Shown one piece after another: positions 24,730 to 34,058 of a DNA stretch of 64,000 nucleotides. The position numbers and the translations under genes were made by a program. The stretch's first letter is position 1. Each line of letters starts with the position of its first letter. Source of the stretch: Pseudomonas kilonensis (GTDB lineage Bacteria > Pseudomonadota > Gammaproteobacteria > Pseudomonadales > Pseudomonadaceae); assembly GCF_001269885.1 (NCBI RefSeq), contig NZ_LHVH01000024.1, forward strand, positions 310,001 to 374,000, given 5' to 3'. A model generated the notes under the pieces. It was not told the DNA's origin, did not search any database, and worked only from the letters and a program-made list of their open reading frames with translations.

Positions 24730-26898
24730 ATGTCGACTTGTGCCACCCCACCGCGTCACTTCAACCCTGCCCGCAATCTTCTGGCCATGGCTATCTGCAT
24801 GATCTCCATGGCCCCCGCCTACGCCGACGACAACAGCCCCACCCCACCCGTCACCCTGGAACTAGACGCAACCGAGGTCTCCGGCAGTGGCCAACTGGGG
24901 AGCACCACGGAAGGCACCGAGTCCTACACCACCGGCGCGATGTCGACCGCGACCAAACTCCCGCTGACGATGCGTGAAACCCCGCAAGCCGTCACCGTCA
25001 TTACGCGCCAGCGCATGGATGACCAGGCGATGACCGACATCAACGACGTGGTCAAGGCGACGCCCGGTTTGTTCCTGGACTTTTCCTCCGGTCCTGGCCG
25101 GCAGACCTACAAGGCCCGCGGTTTTGAAATCGACAACCTGATGTATGACGGCATCCCGAGTGGCTACGACGGCGTTAACGTCGGTTCCCAGCCTAACTTG
25201 GCGATGTTCGATCGGGTCGAGGTGGTGCGCGGTGCCACCGGCCTGGTGACGGGGGCAGGCAACCCTTCGGCCGCCATCAACCTGATCCGCAAGCGGCCAT
25301 TGGCCGAGCAGAAACTCACCCTGACCGGTGCTGCCGGCAGCTGGGACGATTACCGTGGCGAGGTCGATGCCTCCAGCCCGCTCAACGACAGTGGCACGCT
25401 GCGCGGCCGGGTCGTGACCTCTTACCAGGACGCCAACAGCTTCATCGACAATGTCGAGGAGGATCATGGCCTGTTCTATGCGGTCACCGAAGCGGACTTG
25501 AACGAAGACACCACCCTGACCCTGGGGTTTTCCCACCAGAAGGACAAGACCAATTACTTCTGGGGCTCTTCGATGATCGGCCAGGACGGCCATCATCTGG
25601 ACCTGCCGCGCTCCTACAATCCGGGCACGGATTGGGAGAACAAGGATCAGGAGATCAACACCGTATTCGCCGAAGTCCGTCATCGCCTGGCCAACGACTG
25701 GAACCTTCAGGTCAACGCCAATTACTCCGAACAGAACGCGTTGTTCTCCGGCTCTTACCAATCACGCTGGGTCAACAACACACTGGCCCGCACGGTTTAC
25801 CAGGCCGACTTCGATGAAAACCAGGCCGGCGTAGACGCCTTTGCCAGTGGGCCCTTCGAGGCGTTCGGGCGCAGCCATGAACTGGTGGTGGGCGCCAGCA
25901 AGCGCATCTACGACATGACCACCCACAACTACAGCCCGTACGACATGAACTGGCCGATCAATGGGGGTAAACCGAACTTCGTCCACACCAACAACCAGCG
26001 CGAAGTGACCACCCAGGACGGCGTCTACCTCACCACACGCCTGAGCCTGGCCGACCCGTTGAAGTTGATCCTCGGCGGACGCCTGGACTGGTACGACTAC
26101 GATAACCGCGATGGCGACACCGACTACAAGGTCACCCGTAACCTCACCCGTTACGCCGGCTTGATCTACGACCTGGACGACCACCACTCGGTCTACGTCA
26201 GCTACAGCGATATCTTCACGCCGCAAAGCTCCAAGGATACTTCTGGCAGCCCGGTCAAGCCGATCGTTGGCAAGAACTACGAGGTCGGCATCAAGGGCGA
26301 ATATTTTGATGGCGCGCTGAATGCGAGCGTGGCGCTGTTTCGCGTCGACCAGGAGAACCGCGCCGTGCAACTGTTTACGGCAAACTGCCCACAAGCGACC
26401 TGCTATGAAGCTTCCGGCGAGATTCGCAGCCAGGGTATCGACTTCGAACTGCAAGGCGCCTTGACCGAAAACTGGCAAGTCGGCGGTGGCTATACCTACG
26501 CGCGAACACACACCATCAAGGATGCCGCCAACCCGCAGAACGTAAACAAGCAGTTCGACACCGACACACCGGAGCATCTGTTCAAGCTGACCACCAGCTA
26601 CCACTTCCAGGGCCCGCTGGAAAAACTGCGTGTGGGCGGTAACGTCTCCTGGCAGAGCCGCCTGTACAACGACATCCCGCTGGCTGATGGCAGCAAGTAC
26701 CGCCTCGAACAGGGCAGCTACGCGATCACCGACCTGATGGCCGGCTACCGGGTCAGCCAAAACCTGGACTTGCAGGTCAACGCCAACAACATCTTCGACC
26801 GCCAGTACTACTCGACCATCGCCAACTCCGTGAGCTACGGCGGTGACTCCTACGGCAGCCCACGCAATATGCTGCTGACCGCCAAGTACAGTTTCTAA
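24730..26898 (+). CDS. TonB-dependent siderophore receptor
   Basis: The ATG at 24730 (MSTCATPPRHF) is used; an in-frame TTG lies two codons upstream. The 722-residue protein has a signal peptide ending near MAPAYA. A plug domain follows (TPQAVTVITRQRMDDQAMTD and YKARGFEIDNLMYDGIPSGY), then a 22-strand barrel. It ends with the outer-membrane signature AKYSF. There is no N-terminal signalling domain, so it does not drive a sigma/anti-sigma system. It belongs to the FhuE/FpvA-like receptors for hydroxamate or pyoverdine-type ferric siderophores. A Fur-like box is upstream. Confidence 0.92.
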   Translation: MSTCATPPRHFNPARNLLAMAICMISMAPAYADDNSPTPPVTLELDATEVSGSGQLGSTTEGTESYTTGAMSTATKLPLTMRETPQAVTVITRQRMDDQAMTDINDVVKATPGLFLDFSSGPGRQTYKARGFEIDNLMYDGIPSGYDGVNVGSQPNLAMFDRVEVVRGATGLVTGAGNPSAAINLIRKRPLAEQKLTLTGAAGSWDDYRGEVDASSPLNDSGTLRGRVVTSYQDANSFIDNVEEDHGLFYAVTEADLNEDTTLTLGFSHQKDKTNYFWGSSMIGQDGHHLDLPRSYNPGTDWENKDQEINTVFAEVRHRLANDWNLQVNANYSEQNALFSGSYQSRWVNNTLARTVYQADFDENQAGVDAFASGPFEAFGRSHELVVGASKRIYDMTTHNYSPYDMNWPINGGKPNFVHTNNQREVTTQDGVYLTTRLSLADPLKLILGGRLDWYDYDNRDGDTDYKVTRNLTRYAGLIYDLDDHHSVYVSYSDIFTPQSSKDTSGSPVKPIVGKNYEVGIKGEYFDGALNASVALFRVDQENRAVQLFTANCPQATCYEASGEIRSQGIDFELQGALTENWQVGGGYTYARTHTIKDAANPQNVNKQFDTDTPEHLFKLTTSYHFQGPLEKLRVGGNVSWQSRLYNDIPLADGSKYRLEQGSYAITDLMAGYRVSQNLDLQVNANNIFDRQYYSTIANSVSYGGDSYGSPRNMLLTAKYSF

Positions 26899-26911
26899 GA
26901 AGAGCGGATTT

Positions 26912-26953
26912 GTCTGGTCCTGAATCAGGTTCATGCCTGTTTCAGGGCCAGAC
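26912..26953. terminator. Hairpin between convergent genes
   Basis: GTCTGGTCCTGAA pairs with TTCAGGGCCAGAC across a 15-base loop, with one G-T pair. It lies after the siderophore receptor gene and before the converging thioesterase gene. No T-run follows, so bidirectional termination is a guess. Confidence 0.4.
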
Positions 26954-27006
26954 CCAGCACCTGAAATCGTCTCTTTCTCTGTCCGGACGAAGGTCTTTCC
27001 AGCGGG

Positions 27007-27465
27007 CTATGAAAGAAGCGCTCTCAGTTGTGCTGGAACGGCGACCACCTCTTTGGTTTCCGGCGAGACACATACATGAGTGACATTTGCCACAAAAGAT
27101 AAGGGCCCATCAACAACAAACCCTTCGACCAGAAACGTGAATGAATGAACACCCACCTTCGCCACACTGACTTTGATAGATAACTCATCATCCCACGTCA
27201 AAGGCACCAGAAACTCCATGGACATGGCGCGTACTGGCGGCAGTATTTCAAAGCCCATGAGTGTTCTAAGCCCGGGCGTGCCCAGCCACTTATCAAGTGC
27301 TACGTAGATAGCCTCTACTGAAAAATACGAAAATCGCGGCGTGTACACCACGCCTGCCGGATCACAGTCGCCAAATAAAATCGTTCTACTGACGAAAACC
27401 GCATGAGGCATTGGTCTCTTCCCTTTAGTTATTCGAGCCTTGGTAGGTATTTTTGTCGCCGCCAT
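27007..27465 (-). CDS. 4-hydroxybenzoyl-CoA thioesterase-like hotdog protein
   Basis: The gene starts at 27465 in a TGATG junction with the Rieske gene, so translation is coupled. The 152-residue protein has the 4HBT motif FGDCDPAGVVYTPRF with the catalytic Asp near 36, and a hotdog fold after it. Such enzymes release acids from CoA or ACP thioesters. As the last gene of a desaturase, GH3, Rieske, thioesterase series, it could free the product or recycle an acyl group. An internal start at MPHAVFVSRT is also possible. The family is clear; the substrate is inferred. Confidence 0.87.
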   Translation of the reverse strand: MAATKIPTKARITKGKRPMPHAVFVSRTILFGDCDPAGVVYTPRFSYFSVEAIYVALDKWLGTPGLRTLMGFEILPPVRAMSMEFLVPLTWDDELSIKVSVAKVGVHSFTFLVEGFVVDGPLSFVANVTHVCVSPETKEVVAVPAQLRALLS

Positions 27466-28550
27466 CAAAGCTCAAAGCGTATCCGGCTCTCACGACGCTG
27501 TGCCGGTGGCAAATCCTCGCCTAGCCTGACCGCCGCCAGTAGCTGCTCGACACCGACATGTATGGCATCCGCTTGCACATTGGACGGCTTGAAGTCCGGT
27601 GCATTATCAAGGCCTTGGCGGTGTGCTTGAATGATCTTCACGTCTTGGCGAATGACGATGCGGGTGTACAGATGGATGAACGGACGCAACATCCGCAGTA
27701 CCCAACGGGGTAGGCGGAAGCGGTAGGCGATGTAGGTATAGACGCGCGACTGACGTGAATCGATTGGCGTGATTTGACTGATGATCAAAAAAGCCGAACG
27801 CTCGCCCCACTGGTAGTCGCAGCGCGTGACGTTGGGCGCAAAAAAACGATCTGTGTGAACCAGCGGTTCGCCGTCGGGATTACTCAGCCAGTTCATGACA
27901 CCAATCTTGTCCCCGTCATCGTGATAGGTCACTTCAATGCTCCGCGCTTTACACGCGAGCGTGGCGTCCATCGAACGACCGGTGCTGGATCTGAAGATGC
28001 CCTCGTGCACGAATACGGTATGCGGCACGTCCATGAAGTTCTGTACCAGGCTGCCTACGTCTGCCTCAAAGGTGTTGATCATGAAATAGCTCTGCCAGCG
28101 CTGGTCAGCGTAAGCCGGCAGCCTGAACACAGGCTTGGCCTGCGGGTCACCTGCACCGGTGTATACCCAGATCAAGCCATCAAGTTCCTGCACGGCAAAA
28201 TGACGCTGTTTGTACCGATACTCGCCTGATGGCGATGAGCACTGTTTATCGCCGACACTGGGGATATGAACCACGTGCCCTTGGGCATCGTAGCGCCAGC
28301 CATGGTAGGGACAGACGAGGCAATTATCGGAAATCTTGCCGGCGGACAATCGGGTTCCCCGATGCACGCATTGGTCCAGCAACGCCGCTACCTGCCCATC
28401 ACCCTGACGAAAAAGCACCAGGTTCAGTCCGAGGATTTTGGCCCGGTAAGGTGTGTTCTTGCGCAGCTCTTTCTGCGCGCAAGCCACATACCATTGTTCG
28501 AGGGTTCCATCGCAAGGCGTCTCGAAGGTGGTATTTAAAGATGCCGACAT
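27465..28550 (-). CDS. Rieske non-heme iron oxygenase
   Basis: The 361-residue protein has a Rieske [2Fe-2S] site, Cys61-x-His63 and Cys80-x2-His83 (CVHRG and CPYHGW). A catalytic mononuclear-iron motif follows, Asn171, Asp174, His177 and His182, in NFMDVPHTVFVHEG. This order fits the PaO/VanA/KshA type that oxygenates hydrophobic or aromatic substrates. No reductase partner gene is nearby, so electrons must come from a shared reductase. Its start overlaps the GH3 gene end by 16 bases. Within this cluster, the likely substrate is a lipid-like intermediate. Confidence 0.9.
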   Translation of the reverse strand: MSASLNTTFETPCDGTLEQWYVACAQKELRKNTPYRAKILGLNLVLFRQGDGQVAALLDQCVHRGTRLSAGKISDNCLVCPYHGWRYDAQGHVVHIPSVGDKQCSSPSGEYRYKQRHFAVQELDGLIWVYTGAGDPQAKPVFRLPAYADQRWQSYFMINTFEADVGSLVQNFMDVPHTVFVHEGIFRSSTGRSMDATLACKARSIEVTYHDDGDKIGVMNWLSNPDGEPLVHTDRFFAPNVTRCDYQWGERSAFLIISQITPIDSRQSRVYTYIAYRFRLPRWVLRMLRPFIHLYTRIVIRQDVKIIQAHRQGLDNAPDFKPSNVQADAIHVGVEQLLAAVRLGEDLPPAQRRESRIRFEL

Positions 28551-30136
28551 GAGCTTTCCGTTAGCGCGAGAATGGCCTCGGCTGTCTCGAGCCGATTGAT
28601 AAGAGGGCGAGGTTTGACGTCACCGGCGCGGATACCGCTTAACTCCGCCGCCTGTTGCAGTACTTGAGCCAGCAGATCAGCGCTGCCTTTGAGCAGGCGA
28701 ACCCGAAGAGGCCCCAACTGCCCAAGCCTGCGTGCCTGGTTGTAATGAAAGGCGTTGGACAGCTCCGACTCGACCGCCAGCGCCAGTGCGCCTGCATCCA
28801 GGTCTTCAGGTGTCGCCACCAGCGCGAGGTAATGCGGTGGCATGGCCGAAGCATTGGGGATCAGGCAAGCAGCCCCTGTCGTGGTGATGCAACGGTCAAA
28901 TATGTTCTGCACGATGTGCTCATCAAGCTTTTCTCCGACCAGATCACTGGTCACCGTAGTCCTCCCCACAAACTCCACACGCGGCGTAGCCCCCAACATG
29001 CCGACGACTCGGACCCGGTCCCCCAACGCGTAGCGATACAAACCGCCACCGGTTGTCAGCAGCACTTGCGCGCTTTCGCCCATGCGCAGGGAGTGGGCAT
29101 TGCGTAGCGAACCGTCTTCGCAGAGAAACTCGAGATAATGGCTGCCAATCGCCAAGGGACACCCCGGCCCGTCACCAAATGGCACGCTCACCACACCTTC
29201 GGTGGCAAAAAGACCTTTGGGTAACCATTGCGCCTGAGGGAAGCGTGCCGCCAATTGCCTGTAGTAATGGCGGCTGGGGCCATCCATCCAGCAACTGACG
29301 GCTGCCAGCCGTGGCCATAACTCGGTGCAGACACCTTGGGATCGCGCTCGGCGCAACGCAGACCTGCGGGCGGTGGGAAGCGCATTGTCCAGCCACGCAA
29401 ATGTCTGCTCATGCTCAGCGCTTTCGCCATCGAAAATTGGCTGTAACAGACTGGTCAAGAACGTAGGGCTCCAGACACTGATAAAACTCAAATCAGCGTC
29501 CGCCACCAACGCCAGGAGGGTCTGTCTACGCCAGTTGGACAGATCGCCGGCAAACTCCGGAATCAACAAAGTACCGGCCAACCCGGCAATGTTGCTGCCG
29601 CTCAAGTACTCCAGGTCACTGGCTGAACCAACGGCAATACCATTGGGGCCCGTCACCGGCACTTGCAAGGGAGGTGACATTGACCAGTAGCCTGAGCCAT
29701 GGCTGATCCCGGGGACTTGACGGTGCATATCCGCAAGCCAGACGCCTAAAGCGCTGTGCATTTCAGAGAGAAAGTCGCGTGTATAAGGAATCGCTTTGTG
29801 CAGCGCACTGCTACCGCTTGTACGCTCAAAGAACAGTGGCGGGCGGGATGTCAAAATCGGTTCCGATTCCTGTTGAGCTCGCTGTATCCAGGGATGCAGT
29901 TGCGCGTAAGCGTGAATCGGGACGTTGTCGCGAAACTGCATTGAATCAGCGATACGCGCAAAGTGGTGGGCACGCCCGAACGCACAATCACTGTTGGCCT
30001 TTAGCAATCGCTGCAACAGGCGTTCTTGCGTCAGTTCTGGTTGCTCAAGTTGCTCGTGCCACCGATCAAGCGTGGGCTGGGCACTGTCTATGAAACGTTT
30101 CCACAGCGCGCGTCTGACGCCATTGTTGGCACTCAT
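28535..30136 (-). CDS. GH3-family acyl-acid amido synthetase
   Basis: The ATG at 30136 overlaps the desaturase stop (TGATG). The 533-residue protein matches plant-type GH3 enzymes throughout: 'FGRAHHFARI' near 54-63, the ATP loop TSGSS near 106-110, ATEG near 311-314, YRYALGDRV near 367-375 and LVGEKLDE near 399-406. GH3 enzymes adenylate a carboxylic acid and join it to an amino acid amine. Bacterial members are rarely studied. Its neighbours (desaturases, Rieske oxygenase, thioesterase, GNATs) suggest that it caps an oxidised fatty-acid-like acid. Confidence 0.88.
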   Translation of the reverse strand: MSANNGVRRALWKRFIDSAQPTLDRWHEQLEQPELTQERLLQRLLKANSDCAFGRAHHFARIADSMQFRDNVPIHAYAQLHPWIQRAQQESEPILTSRPPLFFERTSGSSALHKAIPYTRDFLSEMHSALGVWLADMHRQVPGISHGSGYWSMSPPLQVPVTGPNGIAVGSASDLEYLSGSNIAGLAGTLLIPEFAGDLSNWRRQTLLALVADADLSFISVWSPTFLTSLLQPIFDGESAEHEQTFAWLDNALPTARRSALRRARSQGVCTELWPRLAAVSCWMDGPSRHYYRQLAARFPQAQWLPKGLFATEGVVSVPFGDGPGCPLAIGSHYLEFLCEDGSLRNAHSLRMGESAQVLLTTGGGLYRYALGDRVRVVGMLGATPRVEFVGRTTVTSDLVGEKLDEHIVQNIFDRCITTTGAACLIPNASAMPPHYLALVATPEDLDAGALALAVESELSNAFHYNQARRLGQLGPLRVRLLKGSADLLAQVLQQAAELSGIRAGDVKPRPLINRLETAEAILALTESSCRHL

Positions 30137-31077
30137 CAAAAGTAGGTCTTGTCGAGTTGCGTCACGTCATCCGGTAAACGCTGGGGCGGCAAGAAAACCG
30201 TTAGCCAGCCAAACCACAATGGTCGGGTTTCCTTCAGGTTCGAGGCCCGGTGCATCTGCTGCCAATGCAGTTGTGATTGACGATGATGGGTGAGGTTGTA
30301 GTTGAAGTTCAAAAATGCCCAGCGGACCAGGCGCGGCGCCCTCATGTTGTAGGCCCCCTCCACCACGTCCAAGGGTGTGCGCATGTGGTAGACCCACTGC
30401 AGCGAAGACCAGGAAAAAGCAAAAGCGATGTAGGTCACCAGGACGACAGGCCACTTCCATCCCAACACTGTCCCGGCCGATAACCACACCGCGACACTGG
30501 CGATCACTTCCAGCCGGATACGGCTGAAATCGCTTTTTGAAAAGTCCTTGAAGGCGGCCGCATACGTATTGACCTCTGCGGTTTGCGACCACCTGTCCGT
30601 GATACGTGCCGGCAGTAGCGGCAACAAAAGACTGCCGATAAACGCTGCGAACCAGATCCCCCCCAGAATCGCGAAATAGTATTCGACTCGTTTGCGCAGC
30701 AACGACTCGTCTGCGCTGGCGAAATCAGCCAGTTCTGCTCGGGTGCGATTACGCGTGTGATGCCCCAGATGGTTGATATGGATGAGCGTAGCCGATGCAC
30801 CAAACAGGGTTGAAGCCCACCACATGACGAAATAATTCAGCTTTTTTTGACTATGGGCCAGCCCATGAAAGGCCTCGTGCATCATCGAAAAGACGCCTTG
30901 CATGACCAGGCAAAAAGGTATCAGCACAAGCCACTTGGGCCAACCCGCATCCGTGTGTGACAACCAGGTCAGCGTCGCCCCCCAAACCAATGTCTGCAGC
31001 ATCAGTACACACAGATTGGCCACGTCGTAACGACTAGAGGGTGAAATGTCACCAGAACTGCGCATAAGAGGTCCCAT
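30136..31077 (-). CDS. Membrane fatty-acid desaturase family enzyme
   Basis: The 313-residue protein has three His boxes: HEAFH near 67-71, HINHLGHH near 99-106 and NLTHHRQ near 259-265. It has about four membrane segments (for example LVMQGVFSMM and FIGSLLLPLL). Integral di-iron enzymes with these boxes desaturate, hydroxylate or epoxidise acyl chains; UndB-type 1-alkene synthases also belong here. It heads the minus-strand series, with the start at 31077 or an in-frame Met at 31065. It diverges from the metal-dependent hydrolase gene with a 76-base gap holding both promoters. Confidence 0.88.
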   Translation of the reverse strand: MGPLMRSSGDISPSSRYDVANLCVLMLQTLVWGATLTWLSHTDAGWPKWLVLIPFCLVMQGVFSMMHEAFHGLAHSQKKLNYFVMWWASTLFGASATLIHINHLGHHTRNRTRAELADFASADESLLRKRVEYYFAILGGIWFAAFIGSLLLPLLPARITDRWSQTAEVNTYAAAFKDFSKSDFSRIRLEVIASVAVWLSAGTVLGWKWPVVLVTYIAFAFSWSSLQWVYHMRTPLDVVEGAYNMRAPRLVRWAFLNFNYNLTHHRQSQLHWQQMHRASNLKETRPLWFGWLTVFLPPQRLPDDVTQLDKTYF

Positions 31078-31153
31078 GGAAAGTCGGATATCCGTTTACA
31101 CGATCAGTGACAAAAGAGATAGCCTATAGTTTTTCAGGGCCGCACCCGTCGAT

Positions 31154-32032
31154 ATGTCGTATCTCAAAGGCCTCTTGTCCTGGTGCTCGGCGGCAAAACC
31201 ACCTGCCGCAAAAATTCTCCGCCGCAACGTACGCTTTGCTCTCGATGAGCGAATTCCCCGTTATTGGTATCGTGACTGGCCTCACGTCACGCGTTTTTTT
31301 GATGGCCTGTCGATCATGTTTCCACTCGGCGAAAAGCTGTTCATTGATAGCGTCACGCACTTTCGTACCGAGATAGAAACCGATCGTTCGCTGTGCAACG
31401 CGGTTGAAGCGTTTGTTTATCAGGAGGCGGCGCATATTCGTGAGCACAGGCTGTATAACCAGCTACTCGCGGCACAAGGCGCGCCTGTTGAGGCACTGGA
31501 ACAACTGCTGCTGCGCCGACAAGAGGTTGGCAATCGATTTACGCCAGCGACTCGTCTGGCCATGACCGCCAGCCTGGAGCATTTCACGGCCATTCTCTCT
31601 GATCAGCTTTTGCGCAATCCCGCTGTTCTCAACGGTGCCGATTCGAGGATGGCCATGCTCTGGCGTTGGCATGCCATAGAAGAAACCGAACACAAGGCCG
31701 TCGCCTACGACGTGTTGTGCCGGGTTGTGCGCAATCCACTTTGGCGCTACCTGATGCGATGCGGGGTCATGCTGATAATGACCGCGTACTTCGCCGTCGA
31801 TGTGCTGTATTTCATTTACCAACTTGCGGGGACTGATGGGCAACGCCGTAACTGGCGAGGGTGGGCGCGCTTGCAATGGTGGTTGTTTGTGAATCCTGGC
31901 CCGCTGACCCGTGCATTTCCGAGCTGGCTGGCGTGGTTCATTCCTGGTTTTCACCCCGATAAGCTCGACAACAGTGAAGCCTTGGAAGCGGCCCGCCGAA
32001 GACTGGATGAATTCGCTGAGCCCAAGCCATGA
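31154..32032 (+). CDS. Predicted metal-dependent hydrolase (PF10118-like)
   Basis: The 292-residue protein has the ferritin-like helical metal motifs of this family: 'YQEAAHIREHRLYN' near 97-110, 'HFTAILSD' near 143, and EETEHKAVAYDV near 179-190. The Glu/His pairs likely bind a di-metal site. C-terminal segments (YLMRCGVMLIMTAYFAVDVL) look membrane-embedded. The family is called a hydrolase on weak grounds, and the di-metal site would also suit oxidation. It overlaps the alpha/beta hydrolase gene by ATGA, so the two are coupled. It diverges from the desaturase operon. Confidence 0.8.
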   Translation: MSYLKGLLSWCSAAKPPAAKILRRNVRFALDERIPRYWYRDWPHVTRFFDGLSIMFPLGEKLFIDSVTHFRTEIETDRSLCNAVEAFVYQEAAHIREHRLYNQLLAAQGAPVEALEQLLLRRQEVGNRFTPATRLAMTASLEHFTAILSDQLLRNPAVLNGADSRMAMLWRWHAIEETEHKAVAYDVLCRVVRNPLWRYLMRCGVMLIMTAYFAVDVLYFIYQLAGTDGQRRNWRGWARLQWWLFVNPGPLTRAFPSWLAWFIPGFHPDKLDNSEALEAARRRLDEFAEPKP

Positions 32033-32955
32033 GGCCACCCGTGCCGGGAAAAAAAACCTGGATACCAGAAGGCTTTGACGATTGGCCACTTCACTTTCCA
32101 GCAACGCAATGGGCGAGGCCTGCTGCACACCTTGATTGGACAGAGCAATTTATCGCGTGCTGGCATGCCCCCGTGCCACGTCTTCCTCGAAGTACGTTGG
32201 TGGTGCTGGTTGCCGGGCTGTTTTCCGAATGGTTGCCACGTTGTTTTCAAGATTGCGCCCAGACGTTACGGCGCTCGAACTATCAGGTTCTGCGCATGCC
32301 CGTGCGCTCTTCGCGTGGGGTGATGGCTCAAGGAACGTCTATCGACAAGGTACTGACTGCCGAACTCAAGCCAGGCCAGCGATTTGTTGTGTTGGCGCAC
32401 AGTAAGGGGGGGCTCGATGCACTGGCAGCCCTCCGACAGAACAGCGTCTTGAGTGAGGCGTGCGACGGCGTGGCGTTGGTGCAACCACCGGCAGGTCCGT
32501 CGACGGTCATGGATGAGGTGCTGGGTTGCAGCACGTGGCAACCGGCCCAACGATATCCTCTGGATCGCCTTCGTCGAGTGTTTGCAAAAATGCCGTGGGC
32601 GGCCGATGGCACACGAGACATCAGCCGTCTGCGCGACCCGCACATTGCTCACATGCTCAATCATCTGGCCACGGACCTGCATTGCGCGCATGTCGTCAGT
32701 TGGAGTTGCGCGCCCAGCTCTGGTTTTGACACGCATCACGCACGCCTCAATGCACGGCGACCCGGCTGGGCGCATGACGGTCAGTTTTACCTCGACCATC
32801 AGCGACTCGAGGGCATGCCGCAGATTTGCCTGCCGCACCTCGATCACGGCCAACCTGTTTTGGGCGGCGGTGGATTTGACGCGACCCGTTTCTGGTTGGC
32901 GCTGTTGAACGTCTTGCACGAGACCAAGCCCGGCCGGGGCAATCAGACGAGATAG
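32029..32955 (+). CDS. Alpha/beta hydrolase (lipase-like)
   Basis: The 308-residue protein has a hydrophobic oxyanion strand (TLVVLVAGLFSEWLP) and a nucleophile elbow AHSKGG near 123-128. Candidate acid and His residues lie in DEVLG... and PHLDHGQPVLGG near the end. There is no signal peptide. Such enzymes cut esters, thioesters or amides of lipids. It shares an ATGA overlap with the metal-dependent hydrolase gene, and its end overlaps the converging GNAT gene by 13 bases. It is part of the lipid-modification cluster. Confidence 0.82.
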   Translation: MRPPVPGKKTWIPEGFDDWPLHFPATQWARPAAHLDWTEQFIACWHAPVPRLPRSTLVVLVAGLFSEWLPRCFQDCAQTLRRSNYQVLRMPVRSSRGVMAQGTSIDKVLTAELKPGQRFVVLAHSKGGLDALAALRQNSVLSEACDGVALVQPPAGPSTVMDEVLGCSTWQPAQRYPLDRLRRVFAKMPWAADGTRDISRLRDPHIAHMLNHLATDLHCAHVVSWSCAPSSGFDTHHARLNARRPGWAHDGQFYLDHQRLEGMPQICLPHLDHGQPVLGGGGFDATRFWLALLNVLHETKPGRGNQTR

Positions 32956-34058
32956 ATCTCAAACCCCGGAATACGCGCCGCCTCCATCGGCGCCAACGCT
33001 GGCGCACTGCCGACGCAGGGCGCCGTATACAGGTCCATGGGAAGGGTGACGCTACGATAACGGTTCATGGCGGCCCAAAGCGGGTCATTGTCATACAAGC
33101 ACATTTGCATCAACGCGTACTGACCGCGAACGCGCACCCAAGCGGCATCCAGCAGCGCAGCGAAAATGTGCGGGTCTCGCTGCCGCACCTGTAGATGAGT
33201 CAGGTAGATGTCCTGCAGCGCCTCGCCAGGTGCAGCGATTGCAGGGCGCCCCAAGACTGGCGCACAAGCATTGAAAGCCAGGCGAAGCGCCTGGTGTGAC
33301 AAGGGCAGCTTTTCCAGCACCACCCGCTTGATACGCCCGGCGTCCCAAGGGGCCACACAACCGAGCACATTGTTACGGGCGTCCAAGGCCAGGAGAAATG
33401 ACTCGATACCGAAGTCCGGCCAGGTGTCCAGGCGTCGCGAAAACTGCGCTTCACTAAAGACGCAACCAAAGGGCTGGCCTGCCGACTCGCTGTCGAGAAA
33501 TGCCCGCAGTGCATCCGCATGGGCCGGCTGGGCTCGAACGATGCGCACGTTTTCCAGCGTTCTTGGCGCGCGGCTCCATCCCCGCTGAGCATATACGGAG
33601 ACATTGCTATAGCCACGCCAGTGCGAAAGCATCAGCGGATTGGCTCGCCGTCCTCCCAGAAGCGAGTGAGCCGCAAGCCTATTGCCACGAATGACACAGC
33701 AATAAGCGTGCTGCGCACCGGTTTCCTGGGCCAACGCTTCGAGCCGCACTTTGACCTCGGCCATCCACGACTTTGACAAGCGCCTGTCGGGCACCAGCCG
33801 CAGATCCCCCAGATAGGCCACCGGCTCGATACCGCCATTAAGGTAGCCATCGCGGACCACCAGGCTGGCGATGCCTTTCAGTTCGCCCACCTCGCTTTGG
33901 GCTATCCAGGTTCGATGATCCGTGGCGTGACAACGATGCAGCGCGAAATAGTCCGGCCCACGGTCAAACCGCATCGGCAAGCCACCCTGCATCGCCCGCT
34001 GCGCCTGAAAGTCGAGTAATTTCAGGTTGTCCGCGGCGCTTGCCTGGCGGATCAGCAT
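32943..34058 (-). CDS. GNAT-like acyltransferase, large form
   Basis: The 371-residue protein has the GNAT opening MLIRQASAADNLKLLDFQAQ and an N-terminal fold with IASLVVRDGYLNGGIEPVAY then LGDLRLVPDRRLSKSWMAEV. A second GNAT-like half follows (VRIVRAQPAHADALRAFLDS and AALDAAWVRVRGQYALMQMC). It may be a tandem-GNAT acyltransferase. It overlaps the GNAT gene just upstream by 7 bases, so both form one operon beside the GH3 cluster. They could acylate or transfer the cluster product. Function is inferred from fold and place. Confidence 0.72.
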   Translation of the reverse strand: MLIRQASAADNLKLLDFQAQRAMQGGLPMRFDRGPDYFALHRCHATDHRTWIAQSEVGELKGIASLVVRDGYLNGGIEPVAYLGDLRLVPDRRLSKSWMAEVKVRLEALAQETGAQHAYCCVIRGNRLAAHSLLGGRRANPLMLSHWRGYSNVSVYAQRGWSRAPRTLENVRIVRAQPAHADALRAFLDSESAGQPFGCVFSEAQFSRRLDTWPDFGIESFLLALDARNNVLGCVAPWDAGRIKRVVLEKLPLSHQALRLAFNACAPVLGRPAIAAPGEALQDIYLTHLQVRQRDPHIFAALLDAAWVRVRGQYALMQMCLYDNDPLWAAMNRYRSVTLPMDLYTAPCVGSAPALAPMEAARIPGFEIYLV

